From SZUA-584 sp041656035 (GTDB taxonomy: Bacteria > Bacillota > Clostridia > Christensenellales > SZUA-584), in NCBI GenBank assembly GCA_964586785.1, contig CAZPHS010000003.1, forward strand, positions 1-64,000: a DNA stretch of 64,000 nucleotides, given 5' to 3'. Of the stretch, positions 43,486-51,661 are shown piece by piece. The number at the start of each line of letters is the position of its first letter. Position 1 is the stretch's first letter. The notes under the pieces were generated by a model. The model was not told the DNA's origin, did not search any database, and was given only the letters and a program-made list of their open reading frames with translations. The translations under genes and the position numbers were made by a program.

Positions 43486-45003
43486 GTGCTTTCAAAAGTA
43501 CGCAGTTTTGGACTGCTCGGGCTGTGCGGCTATCCCGTTACGGTGGAGGCGGACATAACTACAGGTATGCCCTCATACGAGACGGTGGGGCTGCCGGGCG
43601 CGGCCGTGCGCGAATCAAAAGAGCGCGTAAGGTCGGCTATAAGAAACTCCGGCTTTTGTTATCCGCAGCAGCGCATAACGATTAATCTGGCGCCCGCCGA
43701 TTTAAAAAAGCAGGGGCCTATTTACGATTTGGCTATAGCGCTCTCTCTTTTGTGCGCAAGCGGGCAGTGCGGCGAACCCGACGAAAAAAGCATATTTTTA
43801 GGCGAGCTTTCTCTCGACGGACAGCTCCGCGGCATTGCCGGAGCTTTGCCTATGGCAATATCGGCGCTTGAGGCGGGATACACAAAGCTTTTTATACCGG
43901 CGGACAACGCCGGAGAGGCGGCGTACCTTTGCGGTATAGAGGTTTACGCCGTCGATACCCTTGCCGACGTCGCCGGACATTTTGCGGGAGACAAAAAGCT
44001 TACGCCGGAGAAGCTGCGAATATTCGAGCCTTACGGCGAAGCGTTGTGCGAAGGCGATATGGCGCATATTAAGGGACAGCAGCAGGCAAGGAGAGCCATA
44101 GAGATTGCGGCGGCGGGAGGGCACAACATAGTGTTCATAGGTCCGCCCGGCTCGGGCAAAACGATGCTCGCGCGGGCTTTGCCCGGCATACTGCCGGACA
44201 TTTGCTTTGAAGAAGCGATAGAGATATCCAAAATACAATCGGTATGCGGACAAAACAGAGGCGGCATAGCAACGCGGCGTCCTTTCCGCGGGCCGCACCA
44301 TACGCTTTCAACGGCGGCGCTGACAGGAGGAGGGCACGGCGTAACGCCCGGAGAGATAAGCCTCGCGCACGGAGGCGTGCTTTTTTTGGACGAGCTGCCC
44401 GAATTCTCTCGCGCGGCGCTGGAAGCCTTGCGCCAGCCTCTTGAAGACCGCCGTATAAGCATAGCGCGCGCTAACTTTAAAGTGACATATCCCGCGAACT
44501 TTATGCTTGTCGCGTCTTTAAATCCGTGCCCCTGCGGAAATTACGGCGGCGAAAAACCCTGCCGATGTACGCCCCGCGAGATTTCACGTTATCTTTCGCG
44601 CATAAGCGGGCCGCTGCTTGACAGGATAGATATGCACATAGGTATGGACACCGTATCCTACGGGGAGCTTTCGCAGCGTCAAAACGCCGAAACCTCGAGG
44701 GATATACGCGCGCGCGTAAATACGGCCAGGCGCATACAGCAAAGGCGTTACGCAGGCAGCGGCATATACAGCAACGCGGCTTTGCACAGCGAACAGCTCT
44801 CGCGGTACTGCGCGCTTGACGCGGAAAGCCGCGTTTTAATGGAAACCGCGTACAACAGGTTCGGCTTAAGCCCGCGGGGCAGGGCGCGCGTTTTAAAGGT
44901 GTCGCGAACCATCGCCGATTTGGCGGGTACGGAGAGCATACTGAAAAATCATCTTGCCGAGGCGCTGCAATTCAGAACGCCCGACAAAAAGTACTGGGGT
45001 TAG
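43486..45003 (+). CDS. comM: ComM/YifB-family Mg-chelatase-like AAA+ ATPase
   Basis: 505 residues. The N-terminal Lon-protease-like domain (TGMPSYETVGLPGAAVRES) is followed by the AAA+ core: Walker A (GPPGSGKTMLA), Walker B (GGVLFLDELPEF), CPCGNYGGEKPCRC, and a C-terminal Mg-chelatase helical domain. ComM is a branch-migration helicase that aids integration of transforming DNA. The start is GTG 43486. dprA follows directly. Confidence 0.92.
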   Translation: MLSKVRSFGLLGLCGYPVTVEADITTGMPSYETVGLPGAAVRESKERVRSAIRNSGFCYPQQRITINLAPADLKKQGPIYDLAIALSLLCASGQCGEPDEKSIFLGELSLDGQLRGIAGALPMAISALEAGYTKLFIPADNAGEAAYLCGIEVYAVDTLADVAGHFAGDKKLTPEKLRIFEPYGEALCEGDMAHIKGQQQARRAIEIAAAGGHNIVFIGPPGSGKTMLARALPGILPDICFEEAIEISKIQSVCGQNRGGIATRRPFRGPHHTLSTAALTGGGHGVTPGEISLAHGGVLFLDELPEFSRAALEALRQPLEDRRISIARANFKVTYPANFMLVASLNPCPCGNYGGEKPCRCTPREISRYLSRISGPLLDRIDMHIGMDTVSYGELSQRQNAETSRDIRARVNTARRIQQRRYAGSGIYSNAALHSEQLSRYCALDAESRVLMETAYNRFGLSPRGRARVLKVSRTIADLAGTESILKNHLAEALQFRTPDKKYWG

Positions 45004-45005
45004 CA

Positions 45006-46079
45006 ATGCCGGAAGAGATAAAGTATTGGATATGGATGGCGTATCTGCCCGGTATGGGCGCGAAAACATTCTATCAGATAATTAAAACATTCGGCTGCGC
45101 CGCGAACTTTTTTGACGCCGCGTATAACAATTCGCCGATGCTCCGCGGTCTGCAGCCCGAGCTTGTATCGGCCGCACGCGCGGCGTGTTCAAAAAGCCGC
45201 GTTACGGAAATTTTGTGCGAGCTCGCGGAAAAGAGGGTGTCTGTTATCACGCGGCTGTGCGAAGATTATCCCGCCCCGCTTTTACGAATACCGTGGTCTC
45301 CCGCGGTATTGTTTGTAAAGGGGAGGCTTTGCGACGCGCGGCGGGCAATAGGAATAGTCGGTACGCGCCGCTGTACAAGGCGCGGATACGAACTGACGCA
45401 CAATATATCGTCTTGCCTTGGTATGCCCGTGGTGTCGGGGCTGGCGCGCGGCATAGACACCGCCGCGCATACCGGAGCGCTTAAGGCGAATCAGCCGACG
45501 ACGGCGGTTTTAGGCTGCGGTGCGGACATTGTATATCCGCCGGAAAATACCGACGTGTATCAAAGCATAATAGAGAACAACGGCGCGGTTGTCTCCGAGC
45601 TGCCGCCCGGGGCGGCGCCTTTCGCAGCCAATTTTCCCGTGCGAAACCGTATAATAGCGGGTTTGGCGCGCGGTCTGCTTGTCGTGGAATCGGAGGAGAT
45701 CGGCGGAACGGCCATAACGGTATCAAACGCCATAGGCTTGGGCATTGATATTTTCGCCGTACCCGGCCCCCCGTACATAGCAAACAGCGCTTTGCCTAAT
45801 ATGCTTATTGCCAACGGAGCCGTGCCCGTGCTCGGCGCCGCCGATATAAAAAGGCATTACGGCGAAGAAAGCCGTGCGGAGCGAAAAAACGCTGCGCCGC
45901 CGCCGCCGCTAGATTTGCTGCAAAGCCGTATACTTGAGCTGCTGAAAAACGAAGACCGGAGCGCGCAGGCAATATCGGATTTGACCGGTATGCCCGCCGA
46001 GCAAATAAGCGCCGCTCTTACAATGCTTGAGCTTTCCGGCGCGGTACGGCGCATAGCGGGAGGCAAATACGGTGTGTAA
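45006..46079 (+). CDS. dprA: DNA processing protein DprA
   Basis: 357 residues. It loads RecA on incoming single-stranded DNA during transformation. A short helix-hairpin-helix-like N-terminus, then the Rossmann-like core (IGIVGTRRCTRRG, VVSGLARGIDTAAHTGAL, RNRIIAGLARGLLVVE), then a C-terminal winged helix (QAISDLTGMPAEQISAALTM). It lies 2 bases after comM. Confidence 0.94.
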   Translation: MPEEIKYWIWMAYLPGMGAKTFYQIIKTFGCAANFFDAAYNNSPMLRGLQPELVSAARAACSKSRVTEILCELAEKRVSVITRLCEDYPAPLLRIPWSPAVLFVKGRLCDARRAIGIVGTRRCTRRGYELTHNISSCLGMPVVSGLARGIDTAAHTGALKANQPTTAVLGCGADIVYPPENTDVYQSIIENNGAVVSELPPGAAPFAANFPVRNRIIAGLARGLLVVESEEIGGTAITVSNAIGLGIDIFAVPGPPYIANSALPNMLIANGAVPVLGAADIKRHYGEESRAERKNAAPPPPLDLLQSRILELLKNEDRSAQAISDLTGMPAEQISAALTMLELSGAVRRIAGGKYGV

Positions 46080-46149
46080 ACGGCGGCAAAAGAATTTTCG
46101 CGGCGCGGCGCGTAAATAACACCAAACGCGTTTTAAGGTGATATGCCGC

Positions 46150-46178
46150 TTGCTTTTTTTTGCGCACGCATTTATAAT
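46150..46178 (+). promoter_or_regulatory. Candidate promoter of topA
   Basis: TTGCTT at 46150-46155, a 17-bp spacer and TATAAT at 46173-46178. Confidence 0.5.
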
Positions 46179-46284
46179 TTGCAATCGTAAGGGAAAAAGT
46201 ATGCAAATTTTATTACAAGCCGCATAAAATAGCGGTAAAGATGTGCCGAAGAGTTGCGATTATTATTTTTACGGAGAGATGAAT

Positions 46285-48393
46285 ATGCAGAAAACAAGCA
46301 CAAAAAAATACGACCTCGTTATCGTCGAGTCTCCCGCGAAAGCCAAAACGATAAGCAAGTTTTTAGGTTCCGGCTATAAGGTGCAGGCAAGCGGAGGGCA
46401 TGTGAGGGATCTGCCCAAAAGCACAATAGGCGTTGATATCGAAAATGATTTTGAACCGAAATATATTCAGATAAGAGGAAAAAAGGAAATAATAGGCGCG
46501 CTTAAGGCTGGTGCGCAGGGCGCGCGCAACATATATCTTGCGACAGACCCCGACAGGGAAGGCGAGGCGATATCGTGGCACATAGCAAATATGCTCGGCG
46601 TTGACGCGAATAAGCCTGTACGCATAGAGTTTAATGAAATAACCAAAAACGCGGTGACAAGCGCCATATCGCACCCGCGGAAAATAAACGCCGATTTGGT
46701 GGACGCGCAGCAGGCGCGCCGCGTGTTAGACAGGCTTGTGGGATATAAGCTAAGCCCGCTGCTTTGGAGAAAGGTGAAAAAGGGTTTGTCGGCGGGGCGC
46801 GTTCAGTCTGTGGCGGTGCGTATAATCTGCGACCGCGAGGATGAGATAAACGCTTTTGTTCCGGAGGAATACTGGACTGTAACGGCGCGGCTTAAAAACG
46901 CCGGAGGAACGCATGAATTTGAAGCTAAATATTTCGGGGAAAACGGCGAAAAGAAAAAGCTTGAATCCAAAGCTCAAACGGACGAAGTATTAGAGAGTAT
47001 AAAAGGAAAAGAGTTTGTCGTAGGGGATATAAAGAAGGGCACTAAACGCAAAAACGCGCTGCCGCCTTTTACGACAAGTTATCTCCAGCAGGCCGCTTCG
47101 GGCGCGCTCGGGTTTACGGCGAAACGGACAATGCTTGTGGCGCAGCAGCTTTACGAGGGAATAGAAATAGGCGGAGAAGGCCCCGTGGGGCTTGTCACAT
47201 ATATACGTACCGATTCAACCCGCGTGTCAAACGAGGCGCTTTCGGCTGTCCGCGACCACATAACGGAAAAGTACGGACCGGAATATCTTCCCGAAAAGCC
47301 TAATTATTTTAAAAGCTCGAAAAAAGCCCAGGACGCGCACGAGGCTATTCGCCCGTCATATTTGGAATTAACTCCGGATTCGATAAAACACGCTCTTACA
47401 AAAGACCAGTATAAGCTCTATAAGCTCATATACGGCAGATTCGTGGCAAGCCAGATGGCGCCCGCGGTGTATGAGACTATGCAGGTTAACATAAACGCAG
47501 GCAAAAACACATTCCGCGCGAGCGGCTCGCGGGTGCTGTTCCGCGGCTGTACGGCGGTGTATTGCGCGGAGGACGAGGAAACAAAGGATATATTGCTGCC
47601 GCCGCTTAACGCTCAGGATGTGTGCGCGCTTGTAAACATTGCGCCGAAACAGAATTTTACCCAGCCGCCGCCGCGGTACACCGAGGCTACGCTGGTGCGC
47701 GCGCTTGAGGAAAAGGGCATAGGAAGACCGAGCACCTACGCGCCTATCATATCTACAATACAGGAGCGGCGCTATATAGTAAAAGAGGGGCGCGGGCTTA
47801 TGCCTACGGAGCTTGGCGTTATTGTAAACAACCTTATGAAGCAGAATTTTTCGGACATAGTTGACGTCGCTTTTACCGCGGAGCTTGAAAATAAGCTTGA
47901 CGATATCGAAAACGGCGGCAAGCAATGGAAAAGGCTTCTGCACGATTTTTACGCGCCTTTTGAAGCGACTTTGAATGTGGCGGACAAAAACATAGAACGC
48001 ATTGAATTGCCCGTGCAAGAAAGCGACGTTGTATGCGAAAAGTGCGGGCGTAATATGGTATATAAGGACGGGCGTTTCGGACAGTTTCTTGCCTGCCCGG
48101 GATATCCCGAGTGCCGCAACACAAAGCCTATAGTAAAATATATAGAAACGCCGTGTCCAAAGTGCGGCAAGCGCATAGTGGAGAAGCGTTCGGCGAAAAC
48201 GCGCAAGACGTTCTACGGCTGCGAAGGTTACCCTGAGTGCGACTTTGTATCATGGGATATGCCCATCGCCGAAAAATGCGAGGAATGCGGCTCTATGATG
48301 GTGCTGCGCCGATTGTCGAACGGAAGCAGCTATAAAAGATGCGCCAACGCGGAATGCGTTAAAAACCGGCGCAAAAAGGCGGACGCCGATTAG
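46285..48393 (+). CDS. topA: DNA topoisomerase I
   Basis: 702 residues, type IA. The Toprim domain is LVIVESPAKAKTISKFL with DPDREGEAISWH; the active-site tyrosine lies in TYIRTDSTRVS. Three C-terminal four-cysteine zinc ribbons begin at CEKCGRNM, CPKCGKRI and CEECGSMM. It relaxes negative supercoils. ATG 46285 is chosen with GGAGAG at 46273-46278; ATG 46279 abuts that site. The TAG stop at 48391 overlaps the apparent start of trmFO. Confidence 0.96.
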   Translation: MQKTSTKKYDLVIVESPAKAKTISKFLGSGYKVQASGGHVRDLPKSTIGVDIENDFEPKYIQIRGKKEIIGALKAGAQGARNIYLATDPDREGEAISWHIANMLGVDANKPVRIEFNEITKNAVTSAISHPRKINADLVDAQQARRVLDRLVGYKLSPLLWRKVKKGLSAGRVQSVAVRIICDREDEINAFVPEEYWTVTARLKNAGGTHEFEAKYFGENGEKKKLESKAQTDEVLESIKGKEFVVGDIKKGTKRKNALPPFTTSYLQQAASGALGFTAKRTMLVAQQLYEGIEIGGEGPVGLVTYIRTDSTRVSNEALSAVRDHITEKYGPEYLPEKPNYFKSSKKAQDAHEAIRPSYLELTPDSIKHALTKDQYKLYKLIYGRFVASQMAPAVYETMQVNINAGKNTFRASGSRVLFRGCTAVYCAEDEETKDILLPPLNAQDVCALVNIAPKQNFTQPPPRYTEATLVRALEEKGIGRPSTYAPIISTIQERRYIVKEGRGLMPTELGVIVNNLMKQNFSDIVDVAFTAELENKLDDIENGGKQWKRLLHDFYAPFEATLNVADKNIERIELPVQESDVVCEKCGRNMVYKDGRFGQFLACPGYPECRNTKPIVKYIETPCPKCGKRIVEKRSAKTRKTFYGCEGYPECDFVSWDMPIAEKCEECGSMMVLRRLSNGSSYKRCANAECVKNRRKKADAD

Positions 48394-49699
48394 CGCCGTC
48401 GTTATAGGCGCGGGGCTCGCGGGCTGCGAAGCCGCGTACCAGCTTGCGCGGCGGGGAGTTAAAGTCAGGCTTATAGAGCAAAAGCCTTTGCGTAAATCGC
48501 CGGCGCATTATTCGGATTATTTCGCGGAGCTTGTATGCTCCAATTCGCTCGGCTCACGCGCGCTTACAAGCGCCTCGGGGCTGCTTAAGCAGGAGATGCG
48601 CGAGCTTGGCTCGCTGATAATAAAAGCCGCCGATAGAAACGGCGTTCCGGCGGGCGGCGCTCTCGCGGTGGACAGGGAAGCGTTTTCGGGCTTTATAACG
48701 AACGCCGTATACTCCGACCCGAACATTACGGTTGAATGCGGCACGGCGGCCGAACTGCCCGAAGAAGGCGTTGTTATAGCCGCGCCGGGACCGCTGGCGG
48801 AGGGAAAACTGGCGCAAAGCATAAAAGACGCCGTCGGTAAAGGCTTTTTGTCTTTCTACGACGCGGCGGCTCCCATTGTGACCGGCGATTCCATAGACCA
48901 TACAAAAGCGTTTTTCGCGTCGCGGTACGGCAAGGGCGGGGACGATTATCTTAACTGCCCTATGGATAAGGAGCGGTACGACGCTTTTTATAAAGAGCTT
49001 ATAGCCGCGCAAACCGCGCCTTTGCGCGGCTTTGAGGACGATGGTGTGTTCGAAGGCTGTATGCCCGTGGAGACAATGGCGGGGCGCGGATATAAGACGC
49101 TGCTTTTTGGGCCGCTAAAGCCCGTAGGTCTGTATGCGAGGGACGGCAAAAGGGCTTACGCTGTGGTTCAGCTGCGCCGTGAGGACGGCGCGGGAAGGCT
49201 TTACAATATGGTGGGGTTTCAGACTCATCTGAAATTCGGCGAACAGCGGCGTGTATTTAGAATGATACCGGGGCTTGAAAACGCGCGGTTTGTACGGTAC
49301 GGGGTTATGCACAGGAATACATTTATAGCAAGCCCGGGAATTTTAAACGGGTGTTACGAATTAATAAGCCGTCCGGGGCTGTTTTTCGCGGGGCAGATAA
49401 CGGGAGTGGAGGGCTATGTGGAAAGCGCGGCAAGCGGTTTGCTCGCGGGTTTATGCGCCGCGTGCGATTTGACGGGCGCTCCGCGTCCTTGTTTTGGAAG
49501 CGATACGGCTGCGGGCGCGCTGTCCGCGTATGTATCCGGATACGCGGGGGGAAACTTTCAGCCTATGAACATAAATTTTGGCATTATTGATTCGGTTTCG
49601 GGAACGGGGAAAGATAAAAAAGAACTTACGGCAGAGCGCGCGCTCGAAAAAGTGCGGCTGATTGCCAAGGCTGTTGAGCCAAAGGAGAGCCGGCCATGA
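48389..49699 (+). CDS. trmFO: Folate-dependent tRNA (uracil-54-C5)-methyltransferase, apparent AUU start
   Basis: FADH2/methylene-THF-dependent enzyme that makes m5U54 in tRNA. The FAD loop VIGAGLAGCEAAYQLARRG lies upstream of the first conventional in-frame start (TTG 48488), so the gene must begin earlier. No ATG, GTG or TTG exists in frame for at least 90 bases upstream of the FAD loop. ATT 48389, inside the topA stop (ATTAG), preceded 6 bases away by AGGCGG, gives 436 residues, the usual family length. AELVCSNSLGS and GQITGVEGYVESAASG are further signatures. Its stop overlaps hslV (ATGA). Confidence 0.88.
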   Translation: MSAVVIGAGLAGCEAAYQLARRGVKVRLIEQKPLRKSPAHYSDYFAELVCSNSLGSRALTSASGLLKQEMRELGSLIIKAADRNGVPAGGALAVDREAFSGFITNAVYSDPNITVECGTAAELPEEGVVIAAPGPLAEGKLAQSIKDAVGKGFLSFYDAAAPIVTGDSIDHTKAFFASRYGKGGDDYLNCPMDKERYDAFYKELIAAQTAPLRGFEDDGVFEGCMPVETMAGRGYKTLLFGPLKPVGLYARDGKRAYAVVQLRREDGAGRLYNMVGFQTHLKFGEQRRVFRMIPGLENARFVRYGVMHRNTFIASPGILNGCYELISRPGLFFAGQITGVEGYVESAASGLLAGLCAACDLTGAPRPCFGSDTAAGALSAYVSGYAGGNFQPMNINFGIIDSVSGTGKDKKELTAERALEKVRLIAKAVEPKESRP

Positions 49700-50226
49700 T
49701 GGAAGGAACAACTATTGTCGCGGTGCGCAGGGACGGGAAATGCGCCGTCGCGGGAGACGGGCAGGTAACGTTCGGACAGAATACTATTATGAAGCACAAC
49801 GCTAAAAAGGTGCGCAGGCTTTTTAACGACAAGGTCGTAGTCGGCTTTGCCGGTTCCGTCGCCGACGCGTTTACCTTATCGGAGCGGTTTGAAGCCAAGC
49901 TTGAGCAGTATAGCGGAAGCCTGCAAAGGGCGGCGGTGGAGCTGGCGCAGGAGTGGCGCGGCGATAAGGTTCTGCGCAAGCTTGAAGCTATGCTCATAGC
50001 GGCGGATAAAAACGAACTGCTTATAGTTTCGGGCAGCGGAGAGGTGATATCTCCCGACGACGAAGTGGCGGCGATAGGTTCTGGCGGAAGCTACGCTCTT
50101 GCGGCGGCTAAAGCGCTTAAGGAAAACACTTCTCTATCGGCATATGAAATTGCCAGCAAGGCGATAACAATAGCCGGTCAAATTTGTGTTTTTACCAACG
50201 ATCGCATAACGGTCGAGGAGGTTTGA
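49696..50226 (+). CDS. hslV: ATP-dependent protease subunit HslV (ClpQ)
   Basis: 176 residues: the proteasome-like peptidase of the HslUV complex. The start reads MMEGTTIVAVRRDGKCAV; the catalytic threonine would be exposed after removal of a four-residue leader, unlike the serine used by Bacillus ClpQ. GDGQVTFGQ and GSGGSYALAAAKAL are family marks. ATG 49696 overlaps the trmFO stop; the next ATG (49699) is an alternative. Confidence 0.95.
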   Translation: MMEGTTIVAVRRDGKCAVAGDGQVTFGQNTIMKHNAKKVRRLFNDKVVVGFAGSVADAFTLSERFEAKLEQYSGSLQRAAVELAQEWRGDKVLRKLEAMLIAADKNELLIVSGSGEVISPDDEVAAIGSGGSYALAAAKALKENTSLSAYEIASKAITIAGQICVFTNDRITVEEV

Positions 50227-50227
50227 T

Positions 50228-51601
50228 ATGCATCTTACGCCTAAACAGATTGTAGACGAACTTGACAAATACATAATAGGGCAGGAAAAAGCCAAAAAGG
50301 CGGTTGCCATAGCGCTTAGAAACAGATACCGCCGCCAAAGGCTGGGGCTTGAGATGCAGGAAGAGATAACCCCTAAAAACATAATAATGGTGGGGCCTAC
50401 CGGCGTTGGAAAAACCGAGATAGCAAGAAGGCTTGCCAAACTGATGAAAGCGCCTTTCATAAAGGTTGAAGCCACCAAGTTTACCGAAGTGGGGTATGTG
50501 GGGCGCGATGTCGAGTCGATGATACGCGACCTTGTCGAAGCTTCTATACGCATGGTTAAATCGTCGCGCAGGGAATCGGTGCTGGAGAAGGCGAAACAGA
50601 TGGCGGAAGAGCGGCTGGCGGATATACTTGTGCCCGCCGGCAGAAAGGCTCCGCCGGCAAATCCATTGCAGGCGCTTTTGGGGCAGGGACAAAACGTGCC
50701 GCAGGAATCCGACGAGGAAAAACAGCGCCGTATGACAAAGAAAGAAGAAACCCTCGCGCTTCTGCGGGCGGGGCGTTTGGACGATACGGCCATTGAGGTT
50801 GAGGTGGAAGATAACGCCTCGTTCGGCATAGAGATTGCGGGCATAGGCAGCGATATAAACATAGGCGAGATGTTTTCGGGGATATTGCCTAAAAAAACAA
50901 AGAAACGCCGCGTTACCGTCGCCGAAGCCAAAAAGATATTTACGCAGGAAGAAGCTGACAAGCTTATCGATATGGACGAGGTTATAAGCACCGCCGTGGA
51001 ACGCGCGGAGCAGGACGGTATTATTTTTTTGGACGAGATTGACAAAATAGCCGGCAAAAACATGGGGCAAGGCCCCGACGTATCCCGCGAGGGCGTGCAA
51101 AGGGATATTTTGCCTATAGTCGAGGGCAGCACGGTGGTCACCAAATACGGACCTGTTAAAACGGATTACATGCTTTTTATAGCGGCGGGCGCTTTTCATG
51201 TCGCGAAAATATCGGATTTGATTCCCGAGCTTCAGGGGCGTTTCCCGATAAAAGTGGAATTGAAAAGCTTATCGTGCGAGGATTTGCGGCTTATACTGAT
51301 ACAGCCTAAAAACGCGCTTATAAAACAGTATCAGGCGCTTCTTGAGGCGGACAACGTGCGGCTTTTGTTTAAAGACGACGCTATAAACGAAATCGCGCGT
51401 TATGCCGTTATGGTAAACGAGACGACCGAAAACATAGGAGCGCGGCGGCTGCATACAATTATCGAAAAGCTGCTTGAGGACGTATCATACAACGCGGGCG
51501 GAGACCATCCCGTAACCGATGTTGATATAGACGCCGAGTACGTAAAGGCGCACCTGAAGGATCAGATAAAAGACAACGACTTAAACAAGCATATACTGTA
51601 G
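50228..51601 (+). CDS. hslU: HslU ATPase (ClpY)
   Basis: 457 residues: AAA+ unfoldase partner of HslV. LDKYIIGQEKAKKAVAIALR, Walker A (VGPTGVGKTEIARR), pore loop region (VGYVGRDVESM), a variable intermediate domain about residues 110-240, Walker B (IIFLDEIDKIAG) and the C-terminal tail that inserts into HslV. ATG 50228 follows GAGGAGG and starts one base after hslV ends. Confidence 0.96.
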   Translation: MHLTPKQIVDELDKYIIGQEKAKKAVAIALRNRYRRQRLGLEMQEEITPKNIIMVGPTGVGKTEIARRLAKLMKAPFIKVEATKFTEVGYVGRDVESMIRDLVEASIRMVKSSRRESVLEKAKQMAEERLADILVPAGRKAPPANPLQALLGQGQNVPQESDEEKQRRMTKKEETLALLRAGRLDDTAIEVEVEDNASFGIEIAGIGSDINIGEMFSGILPKKTKKRRVTVAEAKKIFTQEEADKLIDMDEVISTAVERAEQDGIIFLDEIDKIAGKNMGQGPDVSREGVQRDILPIVEGSTVVTKYGPVKTDYMLFIAAGAFHVAKISDLIPELQGRFPIKVELKSLSCEDLRLILIQPKNALIKQYQALLEADNVRLLFKDDAINEIARYAVMVNETTENIGARRLHTIIEKLLEDVSYNAGGDHPVTDVDIDAEYVKAHLKDQIKDNDLNKHIL

Positions 51602-51623
51602 AATAAGCCGCGGTCTTAACGCG

Positions 51624-51661
51624 CATAATAATGCTATACTTTTTATCGGAGCATTATTATG
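51624..51661 (+). repeat. Perfect 12-base inverted repeat over the next start codon
   Basis: CATAATAATGCT (51624-51635) and AGCATTATTATG (51650-51661) with a 14-base loop. The right arm contains the ATG of the nucleotidyltransferase gene and the loop holds part of the ribosome site (CGGAG). In mRNA it could hide the start; as DNA it could be an operator, since TATACT lies at its left edge (51635-51640). Confidence 0.6.

Noticed and set aside
48488..49699. trmFO starting at TTG 48488
   Set aside because: This would remove the FAD-binding loop that is plainly encoded just upstream in the same frame.
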